DNA of 64,000 bases from Neocallimastix lanati (nom. inval.) (lineage: Eukaryota > Neocallimastigomycota > Neocallimastigomycetes > Neocallimastigales > Neocallimastigaceae): positions 1,655,001 through 1,719,000 of the forward strand of contig JACVTC010000005.1 of NCBI GenBank assembly GCA_016946835.1, read 5' to 3'. This document shows positions 1-13,713 of this stretch, piece after piece (the first letter of the stretch is position 1; each line of letters begins with the position of its first letter). The notes under the pieces were generated by a model, which searched no databases, was not told the origin of the DNA, and saw nothing but the letters and a program-made list of their open reading frames with translations. A program made the position numbers and the translations under genes.

Positions 1-102
1 TATAATAGAATTAAAATTTTTAATATGTATAAATTTTATTTTTTTTAATTCTATTAAATAGATATTATAAATTATTTATTTATTCATCTATCTATTTATT
101 CA

Positions 103-475
103 TTCATTATTTGTTTATTTATTATTTATTTATTATTTATTTATTTACTATTTATTATTTTTTATTTATTATTTATTATTTATTATTTATTATTTATTAT
201 TTATTATTTATTATTTACTATTTATTATTTATTATTTACTATTTATTATTTATTATTTATTATTTATTATTTATTATTATTTATTATTTATTATTATTTA
301 TTATTTATTATTTATTATTATTTATTATTTATTATTTATTATTATTTATTATTTATTATTTATTATTATTTATTATTATTTATTATTTATTATTTATTAT
401 TTATTATTATTTATTATTTATTATTTATTATTATTTATTATTATTTATTATTTATTATTTAATTATATAATTATT
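103..475. repeat. 7-bp tandem array (ATTATTT)n with variants
   Basis: About 370 bp of TTATTTA/ATTATTT units, interspersed with 10-bp variants that have an extra ATT. The continuous frame it creates (F/I/Y/L only) is a by-product of the repeat and is not a gene. The same unit in reverse complement (AATAAAT) forms the arrays near 11.4 kb and 22.5 kb, so this is a recurrent satellite motif of the genome. Confidence 0.9.
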
Positions 476-1542
476 TAATTAATTAATTATTTATAGTTAT
501 TTATTATTCATTTATTCATTTTTATATTATTTATTTATTTATTATTTATTTATTCATTTTTATATTATTTATATTCTAATTATTATTTATCCATAAAATA
601 AAAATTATAAATACATTATAATTGTAATTTAATCGACAAATATATAAAGTTTAATTATAAATTTTTAAATATTTAATAAAAAACAATATAGTAATATAAA
701 TTAATATTTTTTTAAATAAAATATTAAAGAATTTATTATAAATATATTAATATATGCATATCATAATATATTATTATTTCAATTAGTTTATATATTTAAA
801 TACTATTTAATGATATTAATGAAACTCCATTATATTAAAAAGTTAAAAAAGAGTTTATATAATAAAACTCTTATCATTTTCCAAATTATTTATTATTTAT
901 TCTTTATTAATAAAATATTGAACTTTTTATTAATCAATTTATTCTTTATTAATAAACATTGATTAATTATAAGTATTCTTTATAATTTATCACTTTTAAT
1001 TAATTAGTAATAAAAGATTAAGTTATTTTTTTATTAATATTTTATAAAAATTTTTTTTAGTTTTACTAAATAACAAATTGGCCCAGAAAAATGTTTTTTG
1101 GATAATCTTCATCAAAAAAGTACGTTCAATGAACATTTCATGAATAGAAAGAAATATATAAAATATTATAAATACATATACTTTCGTCATTATTTGATAA
1201 TAATGATTATAAATATGAAGGTAATAATGAGAATTTTATTATATATATATCTTATATATACATATCTTAATTTTATAAATATTTATAATTTTATATATAT
1301 ATATAATTTTTTTTTTAATTTTAATTTTTTTTTAATTTTTTTTTTTTTTAATCTATAATTTAAAAAATTTTATAAATTTTAATTTTAATTAAAATAATTC
1401 AATTGAATTATATTACATTATACAACAGTTATATATGGATCGTTTATATTGTGAACTTTTATACTTTTAAATATTATCCATTTCGATTTAAAAATCTCTG
1501 TTCCAATTGACTTTAATATATAATTGTATATATTATTTAATA
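476..1542. other. gene-free AT-rich spacer
   Basis: Only A/T-rich low-complexity sequence is seen. A slightly less skewed stretch near 1080-1150 gives a short open frame, but it quickly degenerates into poly-Tyr/Ile/Phe low complexity and has no family signature. Confidence 0.6.
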
Positions 1543-1872
1543 TAAAATATAAAATATGAAATATGAAATATAAAATATAAAATATAAAATATAAAATATA
1601 AAATATAAAATATAAAATATAAAATATAAAATATAAAATATAAAATATAAAATATGAAGTATAAAATATTAAATATAAAATATAAAATATAAAATATAAA
1701 ATATAAAATATAAAATATAAAATATAAAATATAAAATATAAAATATGAAATATAAAATATAAAATATAAAATATGAAATATAAAATATAAAATATAAAAT
1801 ATAAAATATAAAATATAAAATATAAAATATAAAATATAAAATATAAAATATTAAAATATAAAATATTAAATA
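1543..1872. repeat. 7-bp tandem array (ATAAAAT)n
   Basis: About 330 bp of nearly perfect heptamers (aaatata/ataaaat), with occasional ATGAAAT or ATTAAAT variants. The unit differs from the (AATAAAT)n arrays elsewhere in the window. Confidence 0.9.
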
Positions 1873-4593
1873 TATTTTGATGTTTTATTTTTATAAAAAA
1901 AATTATTCTTTAAGTTTAAAAAAAGAATATTTATATTTTGATTTGATTCCATAATAATAATATATATTTAAAAAAAAATTTTTTATAAACATTTTAAATA
2001 AAAAAAAAAAAAAAATAAAAAAATAAAAGGTTGAATAGTATATTTAACTTTACATACTTAAATATTTTTATCGCAAATTATAAATATTTAAATAAAGAGT
2101 TAGTATTAGCAATAATATATATATATAATATATATATATTAATATTCAAATTAAGAGAAGGTAGTTAAAAAATATTATGTTCAAAATATATATATAAATT
2201 TTTGATAATTATATTTTAATAATATTTTATTTAATAATTATTTATTTATTAATTTATTTATTATAAAAGTTTGTCAATTCATTTATTTTATATAACTTTT
2301 AATAATATCATCACATTTATAAAAAAAAATTTTCCGTTTAAAAAGAATAATAATAATTAGAGTTTAATTTTTTTTTTTTGTTTTTAAAAAAAAATCATCA
2401 GTTTTTTTTTTTTTTTTTTTTTTTTTTAAACATAATAAAAAAATAATTCATTAATATTTATATATATATATCAAAAAATAAATGATTCATAAATAAATGA
2501 ATAAATAAATAAATATATTAGAAATTGTGACAGATATATTTAAAATAAAGAAATTATTTAAATAATGATAATAAATATAAAATGGTGGAAAATAAAATAA
2601 AATAAAATAATAAAATAAATAATTATTATTTAAATGAATTTAATATATAACATCAAAATGAATTATTAAAAAATAATAATTAATTTTTTTTATTTTTTTT
2701 TTAACTTTATTATATAAATATACTTTATGGCATCATTGCATGATAATTAATAACACTAATAACACATTGATATTATGAATATATTACAATTCATTTAAAT
2801 TATTATAAAAAAAAATGATAACGTATATATTTTATCTTTCATCTATTGTAATAGTTTAATTCTAAAATAGTAAGAGAGTATTTAAGATAATTTATATAAT
2901 AAAGCAATTAATAACTTTATCATAATATATTCATAATATTAATGCATAAAAAAATAAAAATTCTACTGGCTTCGAAGCAATTATTATCGAAATCAATAGA
3001 ATTTTTATTTATATGTATTTGTAGTTAATTTGAATGTGTAATACTTCCAGATAAAAAAAGATTCCATCAATTTAAAATTTAATAATATATATTTATAATT
3101 TAATAAATATATATTTATATATATTTATAATATATAATATATAATAATAGGATATTTTGTAGTTATTTATTTATAGAAATTTATTTAAATTATTTCAAAA
3201 ATTTCTAAAGTGTCTATTTATTTATTTATTTATTTTTAATTATTAACATATGAAAATTTATTTTATTTAATATATCAATTTATTTAATTTTTATTTATTT
3301 ATTTTAATTTTATATCCATACTTCTTGTGTTCATTTTAATTTTATTGGATAAAATGTCATATCAAAAATAAAAAAAAAAAAAATAAATTTTTTATTAATT
3401 TATTCATTTATTAATTTATTAATTTATTTATTTATTTATTTATTAATTGATTAATTTATTTATTTATTAATTTATTTATTTATTAATTAATTTATTTATT
3501 TATTTATTTATTTAATCAGTTAATTAGTTATTTATTAATTTATTAATTTATTTATTTTATTCATTTTATATCATCATTAATTTATGTAGTGAATTTTAAA
3601 AGTTTATAGAAAATGAATTGGCAGTTTATAAAAAAAAAATAAAACAAAAAATATATATATAATATATGTGAATAAATGATTACTATCATTTTTTTTTAAA
3701 AGTTTATTTATTTTTTTTTTTTTTTATTTTTTTTTTTTAATTTTATTTTTTTTTTTTAATTTTATTTTTTTTTTTTTAATTTTATTTTTTTTTTTTTAAT
3801 TTTATTTTTTTTTTTTTTTTTATTTAAAATTTTAATTTTGCCTATATATTTATATATTGTTATTTGTAAAATTTGTATAGGAAAAAAAATTTAAAAAAAA
3901 ATAAAATAAAAAATAAAAATAAAAATCATATAATAATTAAGAATTTCTGTAAATTTTTAAAAAAAAAATTATTTAAAGTCTATTAAATATAAAACTTTAT
4001 TTAATAATAAATAGATTAAAAAATAAGGATAATTCTTAAAAAAAAAAAAAATAAAAAATATTTGATCCTAATTTTATAGATATAATCAAAAATAAAAAAT
4101 GATTTAAATATATATATATATAAATCTCTATTACCCATATTACATATGATAAGGAATTTTGAAATAACTAAGAATAGTAATTATTTGACTTAAAAATATA
4201 AATATATTATTAGAATTAGTCTATAAAATTAGAAAAAGTGAAAAAAAATTATACATTATATATTTAATATTCATATAATAATATTTTTTGTTGATTTATA
4301 TTTAAGCCAAGAGAAAACAATAACAAAAAAAAAAAAAAAAGTCCTCAGATATTGTTCATATGCTTTTAATTATTAAAAATAAAGTTATCATTTTATGTTA
4401 ATATAGTTTTTATAAATTTTAAAAATATTTTCTTTACTATAATAATAAATAAAAAAGAAAAAAATAATAATAAATTTCGACTTTTATATATTTTCTTAAA
4501 TAATATATTTATATATGTATATATATATATATATATTTTTCCTTAATGATTTGGAATTTAATGTTTTAATTAAAGAATTTTAACTTTAAAAAC

Positions 4594-4624
<31 letters not shown>

Positions 4625-5717
4625 ATATATATATATTTTTAATAAAATCATTTATTTATTTTATAATATCTAATAAATATAAAATTTATTTAAATAAAAA
4701 AATATTTTATATTTACTATTTACTATTTTATTTTTAATATATATAAATATTTAAATAAAAAAAATTAATAATAATAATTAAATTATTATTTTAACTATTT
4801 CATTTATAATAGAAAATAAAAATATACTATTAATTATTATTAATATAGATAAATTAAAATACTATGAATGATCATTGACATAAATAATTTCTAAATAATT
4901 ATAAATGTTCTGTAATTATTAAAAATAATTAAAAATATATATATATATAATAAAATGTATTGAACTAGAATTCTTTACTTCATTATTATATATATATATT
5001 ATTTATTTTATAATAGTTTTTATTAGGCTTCGACTTGAATTCTTTTAATTTACTTTTTTTTTTTTTTTTTTATGTATATATTTCATAAATTCATGGTACT
5101 ATTCTATTAAAAAAATTTTTTTATATTATATATATATATATTTTTCTTTTAAATAAAATAAATTATATTGTTTTATTTATAAATATATAAAAAAAAAAAT
5201 TGATAGATTACTAAATAAATGATGATGATTTATAAGATATATTATATAAATCAATATTCATTATTAAATATCTTTAATATAAAATATATTAAAGTAAAAA
5301 TATATAATTATTATAAATATAATAGTATTACATATATATGTATACTATATTTATACATACATATATAAATTTTTAATAAAAAAAAAAATATTAATTTTTT
5401 AATAGTTTGATATATAGTTTGATATATATGTCTATAATTTAGTAATGAATTATTTAAAAGAAATATGAAAAAAAAAGAAAAAAGGGAAAAAAATATTATG
5501 GTTCGACGATATTAGTTATACTATGTAGACTAGATAACTATAAATACAAATTAAAATAATAAATAAATAAATAATATATATATATGTTTACATATATTTA
5601 CAATTATTAGAAAGGTGTAATTAAATTTAAATATATTTAATAAAAATAATATAATAATAATAATAAATTAATAAACAAATATATTATAACATTTTTATTA
5701 TTTTATATTTAATGACA
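1873..5717. other. gene-free AT desert
   Basis: No coding island, RNA gene or transposon was recognised here. It holds (TTTA)n at about 3385-3560 and a periodic block at about 3708-3822 made of long T runs separated by TTAATTTTA. It also has long A/T homopolymers and many (AT)n runs. Downstream exons of the cyclin gene could hide in its right-hand end, but none is convincing. Confidence 0.6.
3708..3822. repeat. ~20-bp tandem repeat of T-run plus TTAATTTTA
   Basis: Four or five consecutive copies of a T-run of about 12 bases followed by aattttat. The run lengths differ slightly from copy to copy, as expected from slippage. Confidence 0.7.
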
Positions 5718-5733
5718 TTATATAATTTTACTG

Positions 5734-5735
<2 letters not shown>

Positions 5736-5792
<57 letters not shown>
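5736..5792. repeat. (ATT)19 trinucleotide repeat
   Basis: Nineteen perfect ATT units just downstream of the last recognised cyclin exon. On the minus strand they read (AAT)19 in frame with that exon, through six Lys, Ile and His codons. If the last donor is not used, the protein would gain a 19-Asn tail and end at the TAA at 5718-5720. Confidence 0.9.
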
Positions 5793-5794
<2 letters not shown>

Positions 5795-5822
5795 GAATTT
5801 TTTTTTTTTTTTTTTTACTTAC

Positions 5823-6097
5823 AAATGAATCAACATTTAATACGGAATTGTCATTGGTAATTAATAATTCCTTAACTTTCGGACTGTTGAGTTCTTCTTC
5901 TTTTCTTGATGTATAAATATTATTGACTTTTATAGTTTGTAAAACTTCACTATAATCATTTAAATATTCAATGCATGGGAAAAGCTGAGTTTTAGAATAG
6001 CCTGTAATAATTTCATATTCATCATCTAAACAAAATATATATATATATAAAATTAATATATTAAATTAAATTAAATTTAACTAAAACAAAACAAAAC

Positions 6098-6128
<31 letters not shown>

Positions 6129-6491
6129 CAAAAAAAAAAAAATAGTTTTGATTATTATTATTACTATTATATACCTATTAAAGGGACTTCTATAGCAAAA
6201 CAAGCTGCTGCTAAAAGTGGATTAGGATAAAGAAACGATTCCGTATTATAAAGAGCATAATCTAATAAAGTTAAAGCTTTCTTAAATCGAGTATTTTTAA
6301 TTTGTTTTCGGAAGAGACTTCGGGAACCCATTTTTTGAATTCTAAAAGATTCTAACTCTTTCTTAAATTCTTCAATTATTTTTTGATGAAGTTCTTCCGA
6401 AAGATTTTGACCATTAATACAGGATTCAATTTGAAAATAAAATAAAAGCCATGTATAGGCTGTTGGTGTGATTAATTGGAAATCTAAACCC

Positions 6492-6531
<40 letters not shown>

Positions 6532-6831
6532 TCATTTCATTTCATTAATATTAATATTGTTGTTGGGTTTTTTAATTTTTGATTTTGTTTTTGTTTTTGT
6601 TTTTTTTTCGTTTTATTTTTATTAATATATATATATATATTATATTAAAAAATATAATGTTAAAATTAATAAAGTTTAATTTTTGTTTTGTTTATTATTA
6701 TTATTATTAAAAAGAATATATAATAACAATTAATTTTTGAGGAAGGAGGGCCTTTTTTTATTATTATTATTATTATTATTATCATTTAAAGGTCATATTA
6801 TTATTTAGGGTACTTTTTTTAAAAATTAATG

Positions 6832-6877
<46 letters not shown>

Positions 6878-7346
6878 AATTATTATATTTATAAAATATT
6901 TAAAAAAAAATATTACTTACTGAACAAATATGTATTTGAAGCTTTTTAACTTCATTCAAAAATTTTACACCATTAGTTGTGATAAGTTCCTGGATAAGTT
7001 CACGTTTACTTTCTTCATCATCCTCCTTTATATTATTAATAATACAAATAAAAAAATAAATATAATATAATATAATATAATATAATATTTATTATAAAAT
7101 AATAATAAGAATAATAATTATAAAAATAATATTTTCATTTTTATATTTTAAATATAAAAAAAAAAAAATTATAAAAAAAATAGCTGTATTAGTACCACTA
7201 ATTGTATAGCAATAAAAAGAATAGCTGGTGTTATATAACAAAGTTTTGTCTTATCTATTTTATTATTACTTTGAAGATAGAGATCGAATATTTTGACAGC
7301 AATGTAAAATGTTTCTTTATCGAATGCAAAATCATAAACGACCTTA

Positions 7347-7400
<54 letters not shown>

Positions 7401-8322
7401 TATATATTAATAATTATATTTATTATTCATTATAACTTATTTTTTTTCTTTTTTCTTTTTTTTTTTTTTTAAATTATTACATACAATTTGAAATTTATAA
7501 ACTAAAAAATTATCGAAATGTAATTTGAGAATTAGTATATTTACCTGTGCAATCCATGATATAGAATGTGAACGAATTTCTCTTGTAAATTCTTTATTAA
7601 TTACAGAAGGATATTTCTGATCAGGCCAGGGTAAAATAAACACATTTCTTTCTTCATTTAATTTAGCATCCCAATATCGAAATAACTGCTCAATGTGAAA
7701 TGACTTTTAAATTATTATTAAAAAGATAAAATTAATATATTAATACTACATATATAATTTTATAATAAAATTATATAATAAATAATAATAATGGTTTTTC
7801 TCTTTTTTTTTTTTTATTAAATATTATTATTATCAGAAGTATTATTATTATTATTTATTGGTTATTCAATTTTACATTAAAGCTTCGACTTTTTAAACAT
7901 TTCGTCAACTGTTCACTCATTAGTAATTCTGGATAAAAGGCTAATGAGAATTGATTAAATTTATCTCTATTTTTACAACCAAAACCATATAATTGAAGAA
8001 AATATAAAAAAAAATAAAAAATGAAAATATTAATAATAATGAATATAACAAGATAAATATATAATAAAAAAGTATTTATTTAAGAAAAGAAAAGAATAAA
8101 TAGAATAAAATAAATATAAATATTAATATAAAATTAATATTTAGAATATAATAATTATTAATTATTTTTAATAAATAATAATTATTATCCAAATTTTTAT
8201 TTATATTTTTCTTTCTTTCTTTCTTTCTTTCTTTTTTTCTTTCACGATATATAAAATATAAATTATTTTTCATACTTTTCACAGTTTTCACATTCTTTTT
8301 GAATTTCCAAATTGTCAATCAT
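5823..8322 (-). CDS. cyclin-fold protein, 7 exons (3' end uncertain)
   Basis: Probable cyclin: the protein would bind and activate a cyclin-dependent kinase. Exons on the minus strand, all phase-consistent, are 8322-8276, 7966-7876, 7703-7545, 7342-7196, 7025-6921, 6484-6175 and 6025-5823 (354 codons). Residues ~85-185 form an N-terminal cyclin box: a 'SISWIAQVVYDF' helix, then 'ETFYIAVKIFDLYLQ' (family: lAvnylDrfLs), then 'ITPAILFIAIQLVEDDEE' (family: iaaKyeE). Residues ~184-320 look like the C-terminal cyclin fold: 'LITPTAYTWLLFYF', 'YPNPLLAAACFAIEVPL' and 'ITGYSKTQLFPCIEYL'. The last exon ends at a strong GTAAGT donor (5822). Without splicing the frame continues through Lys and Asn runs to a stop at 5718. 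The start is the first ATG of exon 1, which is short (47 nt) and the least certain. A B-type-like cyclin fits best, but subtype and partner kinase cannot be assigned. Confidence 0.8.
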
Positions 8323-10103
8323 TTTATATTAATAAATATGTTTATACTATTTTATATAAACATATATATTTCCAATGAAAATATTAAATAAATAAAAAAT
8401 GAAAAGAATAGAAAAAAAAAAAAAAAATAGGCACCAACAACAGGTACTTGATAGTATTATCTGATTTTTGGAAAAAAGTATGTTATATATATATACTATT
8501 TTTTTTCAAATATATATTTTTTATTCTACATGTATACAACAAATATTATATCATTCTATATTTTACACCTTTATATTCTTATACTAATATTAAAATACTA
8601 GAAGAATGAAAAAATTAATATTTATAAAATTAAATATTAATTTAAATATAAAAAATAAAAATGCACACACAAATATATATCCTTAGAGAAATCTAAAGAT
8701 AATAAATGCTTCCTTTTTATTATTATTATTATTATTAATTTTTTTCTCCTTTTTTTTTTTTTCTATAAAAAAAATAGCAAAATTGTTAAATTTTTAAATT
8801 ATTTTTAATATACATAAAGTAAATGGGTATTATATATATTAAATTATGATAAAATAAATTTTATACAATAAATAAGTATATATATATATATATATATAAT
8901 TGAATTATATATATAATAAAAATTTAAATTGGAAATAAGAAAAAAAAAAGAGAGAAAAGAATGGTTATAATTAAAACAAATTATAACTTATATCTTATTT
9001 TCTTTTTTTTTTTTATTTATTTATTTAAATAAATAAATAAATAAATAAATATTATTTAACTCTTTCTTTATATTTATTTACTAATTTTTTATTTATTATT
9101 ATCTTTCATATAAATGATTAAATAAATATAAATAAATAAAAGGAAGAACGATAATTAAAATTTTAAGCTTTTAACAAATTTATAAATTTATAAAGTGTTC
9201 ATTAAAATATTATCATAAATAAATTATATTATTATTTAATATACATATATTTATTAATATTTATATTTTATTTTATTAATATTTATATTTTATTTTATTA
9301 AAATTTATATTTTATTTTATTAATATTTATATTTTATTTTATTCCATTAATATTTATATATATTTGTTAACTATTTATTTTTATTTATCCCTTTAGTATT
9401 TTTATTAAATCAAAAATTAAATATTACAAAACTCTTTTTTTTTTTTTTTTGATAAAAAATTATTGGTTGATATAACAATAAAATCATCAAAAAAAAATTT
9501 TTTTCTTTTTTTTTTTTTAATTAATTTTATTCATCAAAAATAAAAGCTTAAATAATGAATAACATAAATATATCACAATATTTATTGTTAATAATGTAAT
9601 ATTACACATTTATTTATGAAATATGTTATGTAACATTAAAATACCTATTTACATTAATTTATAAATAGTCACATTTATATTCAATGATTTGAAGTAGTGA
9701 TTTAAAGATTTTAATAGTTAGATAACAATAATTAAAGAATCACATAATTAATATGTTTATTTTATGTAACACAGGCAATTTTTTGGACTAAAAAAGATTT
9801 ATTATATTATTATTTAAACATGGTGTAAAATATATATTATAATATTATATAGGTACAATTTATATAAATGTATAATATTCCATTTTTAACAATAGATAAA
9901 GAAAAAAAAAAAAAAAATTGGTTATTTGATACTAAAATTATTGATTAATTTGTTTTATTATAATAACATAAAAAATATTAATGACAAGTTAAGAAACTAT
10001 TTATGAATCACCTTCTCTTATTGGCTTTAGTCAAATCTAGAGAGTAATTGCTTTTTTTTTTTTTTTTTTGATAAGAATACATAATATAATATAATATCTC
10101 TTC

Positions 10104-10157
<54 letters not shown>

Positions 10158-11403
10158 ACTACCGATTACTGATTATTTATATTTAAAATTGAATATATAA
10201 AAATATTCAATTTTAAATTTAAATAATATATAAAACATAGTGGAATACTCTTTATGAAATCTTTATTATTATTAATATTATTTATTTATTACTATTAGAA
10301 TTTTAATTATTGTTACTATTACTATTACAATTACTATTATAATAATAATAGTAATAATAATAAAAGTAATATAATAATATCATTATTACTATTATAATTA
10401 ATAGAAAAAAAATTTATAAATATTGTAATAATAATTACTACTACCATTATTATTATTGTTATTACTATTATAATATTATATATAACCTTTTAACTATATA
10501 ATTACTTTTATATTATAATTTTTATTAATTATAATCTATTTTAATAATTTGTTTTTTTAATAAATAAAATTTTCATTTTATCTATTATGAAATATTAATA
10601 ATACTATGAATACTATTAAATAATATCAAATTGGTTAATAAGAATATATAAAGGTACCATTCCTTAAGTGATACTGATTTATTTTAAAATGCATTATTAA
10701 ATAAAATATAAATAATTTTTAAAAAAGTAATTTACCATATCTAGCAATAATTGTCATTATTAGAACATCAAGATTTTTCCATTCATTATATAAATACTTT
10801 AAAATATTAAAATTTTTAATATTTTTATATTAATAACTATAATTTTTGGGGGGTTAATTCGTTTTTATTTCTTTTTTTTTTTTAATTTTTTTTTTAAAAA
10901 AAAAGTTTTATAATAAATTTATTAATTTGATTTATTACATATTATATATAGTTTTGATTAAATTTTCTATTATTATTTTGGCCATAATATTTATATATTA
11001 TATAAAGCTTATATAATAATTTTATAATTATTCATAATTTTATTTTATGATTGATTTTGCTCCACCTACCCACAATTTTCCTTTTCTTTCAAATTCTCAG
11101 TTGTTTCATTTCTATATATAATTATTTTTAAAATTTTATACAAAAAAAATTTTGATACATATAAATTAATTCATAGTGTATGTATATTAGAATATATTAT
11201 ATAATATATTAATAAATTAAATCATTCATTTAAAGAATTTTAGATGAATGTAAACATCGATTTAATTAAATATATTAAAACCAATTAACTATAAAATATG
11301 TCAATAATATAATAGTATTATATTGCTCTAAATTTAAATAAGATGTAATGAAAAATATATTCCAATTTATATTAAAATATTAGAAAGTTAAAATAGTGTA
11401 TAT
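8323..11403. other. gene-free spacer upstream of the cyclin gene
   Basis: About 3 kb with no coding island. Contents are (TTTA)n near 9015-9050, a 22-bp tandem repeat at about 9254-9345, a T-run of about 48 at 10105-10152, and (ATT)/(ATA) mixtures near 10260-10480. A C-rich patch at about 11058-11110 stands out from the background, but no function can be read from it. Confidence 0.6.
9254..9345. repeat. 22-bp tandem repeat
   Basis: Four or more copies of the 22-bp unit TTAATATTTATATTTTATTT plus TA, with single-base variants. Confidence 0.75.
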
Positions 11404-11594
11404 ATTATAAATATTAAATATTAAATGTTCAATAATTAAATAATAAATAATAAATAATAAATAATAAACAATAAATAATAAATAATAAATAATAAATAAT
11501 AAATAATAAATAATAAATAATAAATAATAAATAGTAAATAATAAATAATAAATAATAAATAATAAATAATAAATAATAAATAATAAATAATAAA
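11404..11594. repeat. conserved cassette plus (AATAAAT)n array
   Basis: A unique-looking cassette (11408-11442) contains TAAATATTAAATATTAAATG followed by TTCAATAATTAAATAAT. It leads directly into about 22 heptamers AATAAAT. The same cassette, in the same orientation and next to the same heptamer array, recurs at about 22688-22735. The pair therefore behaves as a dispersed composite repeat and not as random simple sequence. Confidence 0.75.
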
Positions 11595-11599
11595 TTATG

Positions 11600-11972
11600 T
11601 TTTTAATATTTTGATTAATCAAAATTATAATAATATAAATAATTAATTTTTAATCTATACTAAGAAGGCTTTTTTTATTTTTATAATAAATAATAATAAA
11701 ATATTATTACTTTTTTTTAAAATTTTATCACAATATAATATATTAAATAATACAAATAATACATTATTGACAAATTATACTAAAGTAGTATATACTTTTT
11801 GTTTCCATGAATACTAATATTCTTGGTTAAAAAATAATATATATATAAAATAAAATAAAATAAATACATGTTTCATTAGCAATTTTAAAAAATAAAGTTA
11901 ATATTTTATTCAGTTAATCAATTAGAAAATAATAAAATTAAAATCTATTTTTTTTTATACCGAACTTTTAAT

Positions 11973-12003
<31 letters not shown>

Positions 12004-12091
12004 GAAAAAAGAGGAAAGATAATTTTTGTTGAATTATATATATAATAAACCATATATATTAATAAAATAAAATTTTCTCTTCTAAAAAAAA

Positions 12092-12137
<46 letters not shown>

Positions 12138-12364
12138 CTGATATAAAAAATAAAGAATAAAACATTTATTTTTTTACTTTAAATAAATAAAAATTAAAAC
12201 ATTGGAATAGTTTATTTTTATATATTTATATAGAATATAGAGTTAATTTTCTTTATAAATAAATAAAAAATAAATTATTAAAAATACAACATAAAAAAAA
12301 TTTTTATTAAAAAAAAATAGTCTATTTGTTATATAATTTCAATAAAGACTTTAATAAATAAATA

Positions 12365-12398
<34 letters not shown>

Positions 12399-12828
12399 TA
12401 AAGTTTAAATAAGCATTCGTTACATTTATTATACATTGTTTATTTACAAGTAATAATACATAAAAAAGTAAATATATATATACATATTTTTATATTTTTA
12501 ATTTATTATCATTCAGTAATTTGAATACTATAAATATTATTATCTTAACCTTTTATTCAAAAAATACAATAAAAATTTAAAAAATATATATGAACAATTA
12601 TATTTTAAACTTTTGATTATTGAAATTGCATTTCAAATAAAAGCAAACAGAACTAAAGTAAAAAATAATAAAATAAAAACTTCTTATTTCTTATTTCTTT
12701 TTCTTTCTTTTTTTTTTTTTTTTTTTTTTTTTTATGTATATATATATTGAATCTATTTAAATATATATAGAACAATTTATAGAGTATAAATAAATATACA
12801 AAATATACACCCACATATAGATATAAAA
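11600..12828. other. gene-free 5' region of the recyclin gene
   Basis: Presumed promoter and 5' leader of the gene starting at 12829. It has long A runs (about 11970-12000 and 12085-12108), an (AT)n tract at 12109-12137, and (AAT)n at 12367-12392. A pyrimidine tract at about 12680-12733 lies 100 bp before the start codon. No defined promoter element can be called in this composition. Confidence 0.5.
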
Positions 12829-13678
12829 ATGTTATCGCCATTTCGTTTTTTTCGCTCACGTCCAAGTAATGGAATTAGAATTGATGAAGATGAAACAAAT
12901 TATGAAAATTTATTAGGAACAGCAGTAGGTTCAGATGCTGAAGAAGAAGATTCTAACAATTTTTACAATAATTCTTCACAAAATCAAGTTAATTCCAACC
13001 AACCATCATCCCCACAAAATCGTAATACATCTTTTTCTAATAATAACAATGATATATTTGGGGATTTTTCACATTTTAGTAGTATGGGAAATGATTCAAC
13101 AACTTTCAGTACAGATAATACAATATCAACAAATAATTCAAATAACAAAGGTTCAAATTATGAAGCTTTTAATCTTTTTAGTAATAATGAAAATATTAAT
13201 TTATTTAGTAATAATTCAAATAATAATAAAAGAGTTGGAAGTACTGGAGATATTAATATATTTTATGATAAATCAAAAAATCCATATTCACCTAATAATC
13301 CCAATTTTGAAGACAATAAATTAGTTTCTTCAATATCGGAGTCACAAATATTTAATAAGAATCATGAAAATATAGGTAATATATATATAAATTTATTTAT
13401 TTTAATATATTTATTATTTTTAGGAGTAAAATATTTAAATCTAAATATAATATTTGAATTATTTAAATATAATATTCATATTTTAATTATATAATATATA
13501 TATTTTTATTTATAATATAATTACAATTATCTTATCAATAAAAAATAACAAATATTTAATTATTCTATATAAAATTATTTAAATCTAAATTAAAAGATTT
13601 GTTAGGAATTAATAATATAACATCCACTAATACAATACATACAATAACAAATACCCAAGCAAATACTAATACTAATAC

Positions 13679-13713
<35 letters not shown>

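Noticed and set aside
111-470. 119-codon open frame of Phe/Ile/Tyr/Leu
   Set aside because: Produced entirely by the ATTATTT repeat; it starts at TTG and has no protein-like composition.
11380-11622. Open frame on the minus strand over the heptamer array
   Set aside because: Same repeat artefact as at 103-475 and 22413-22619.
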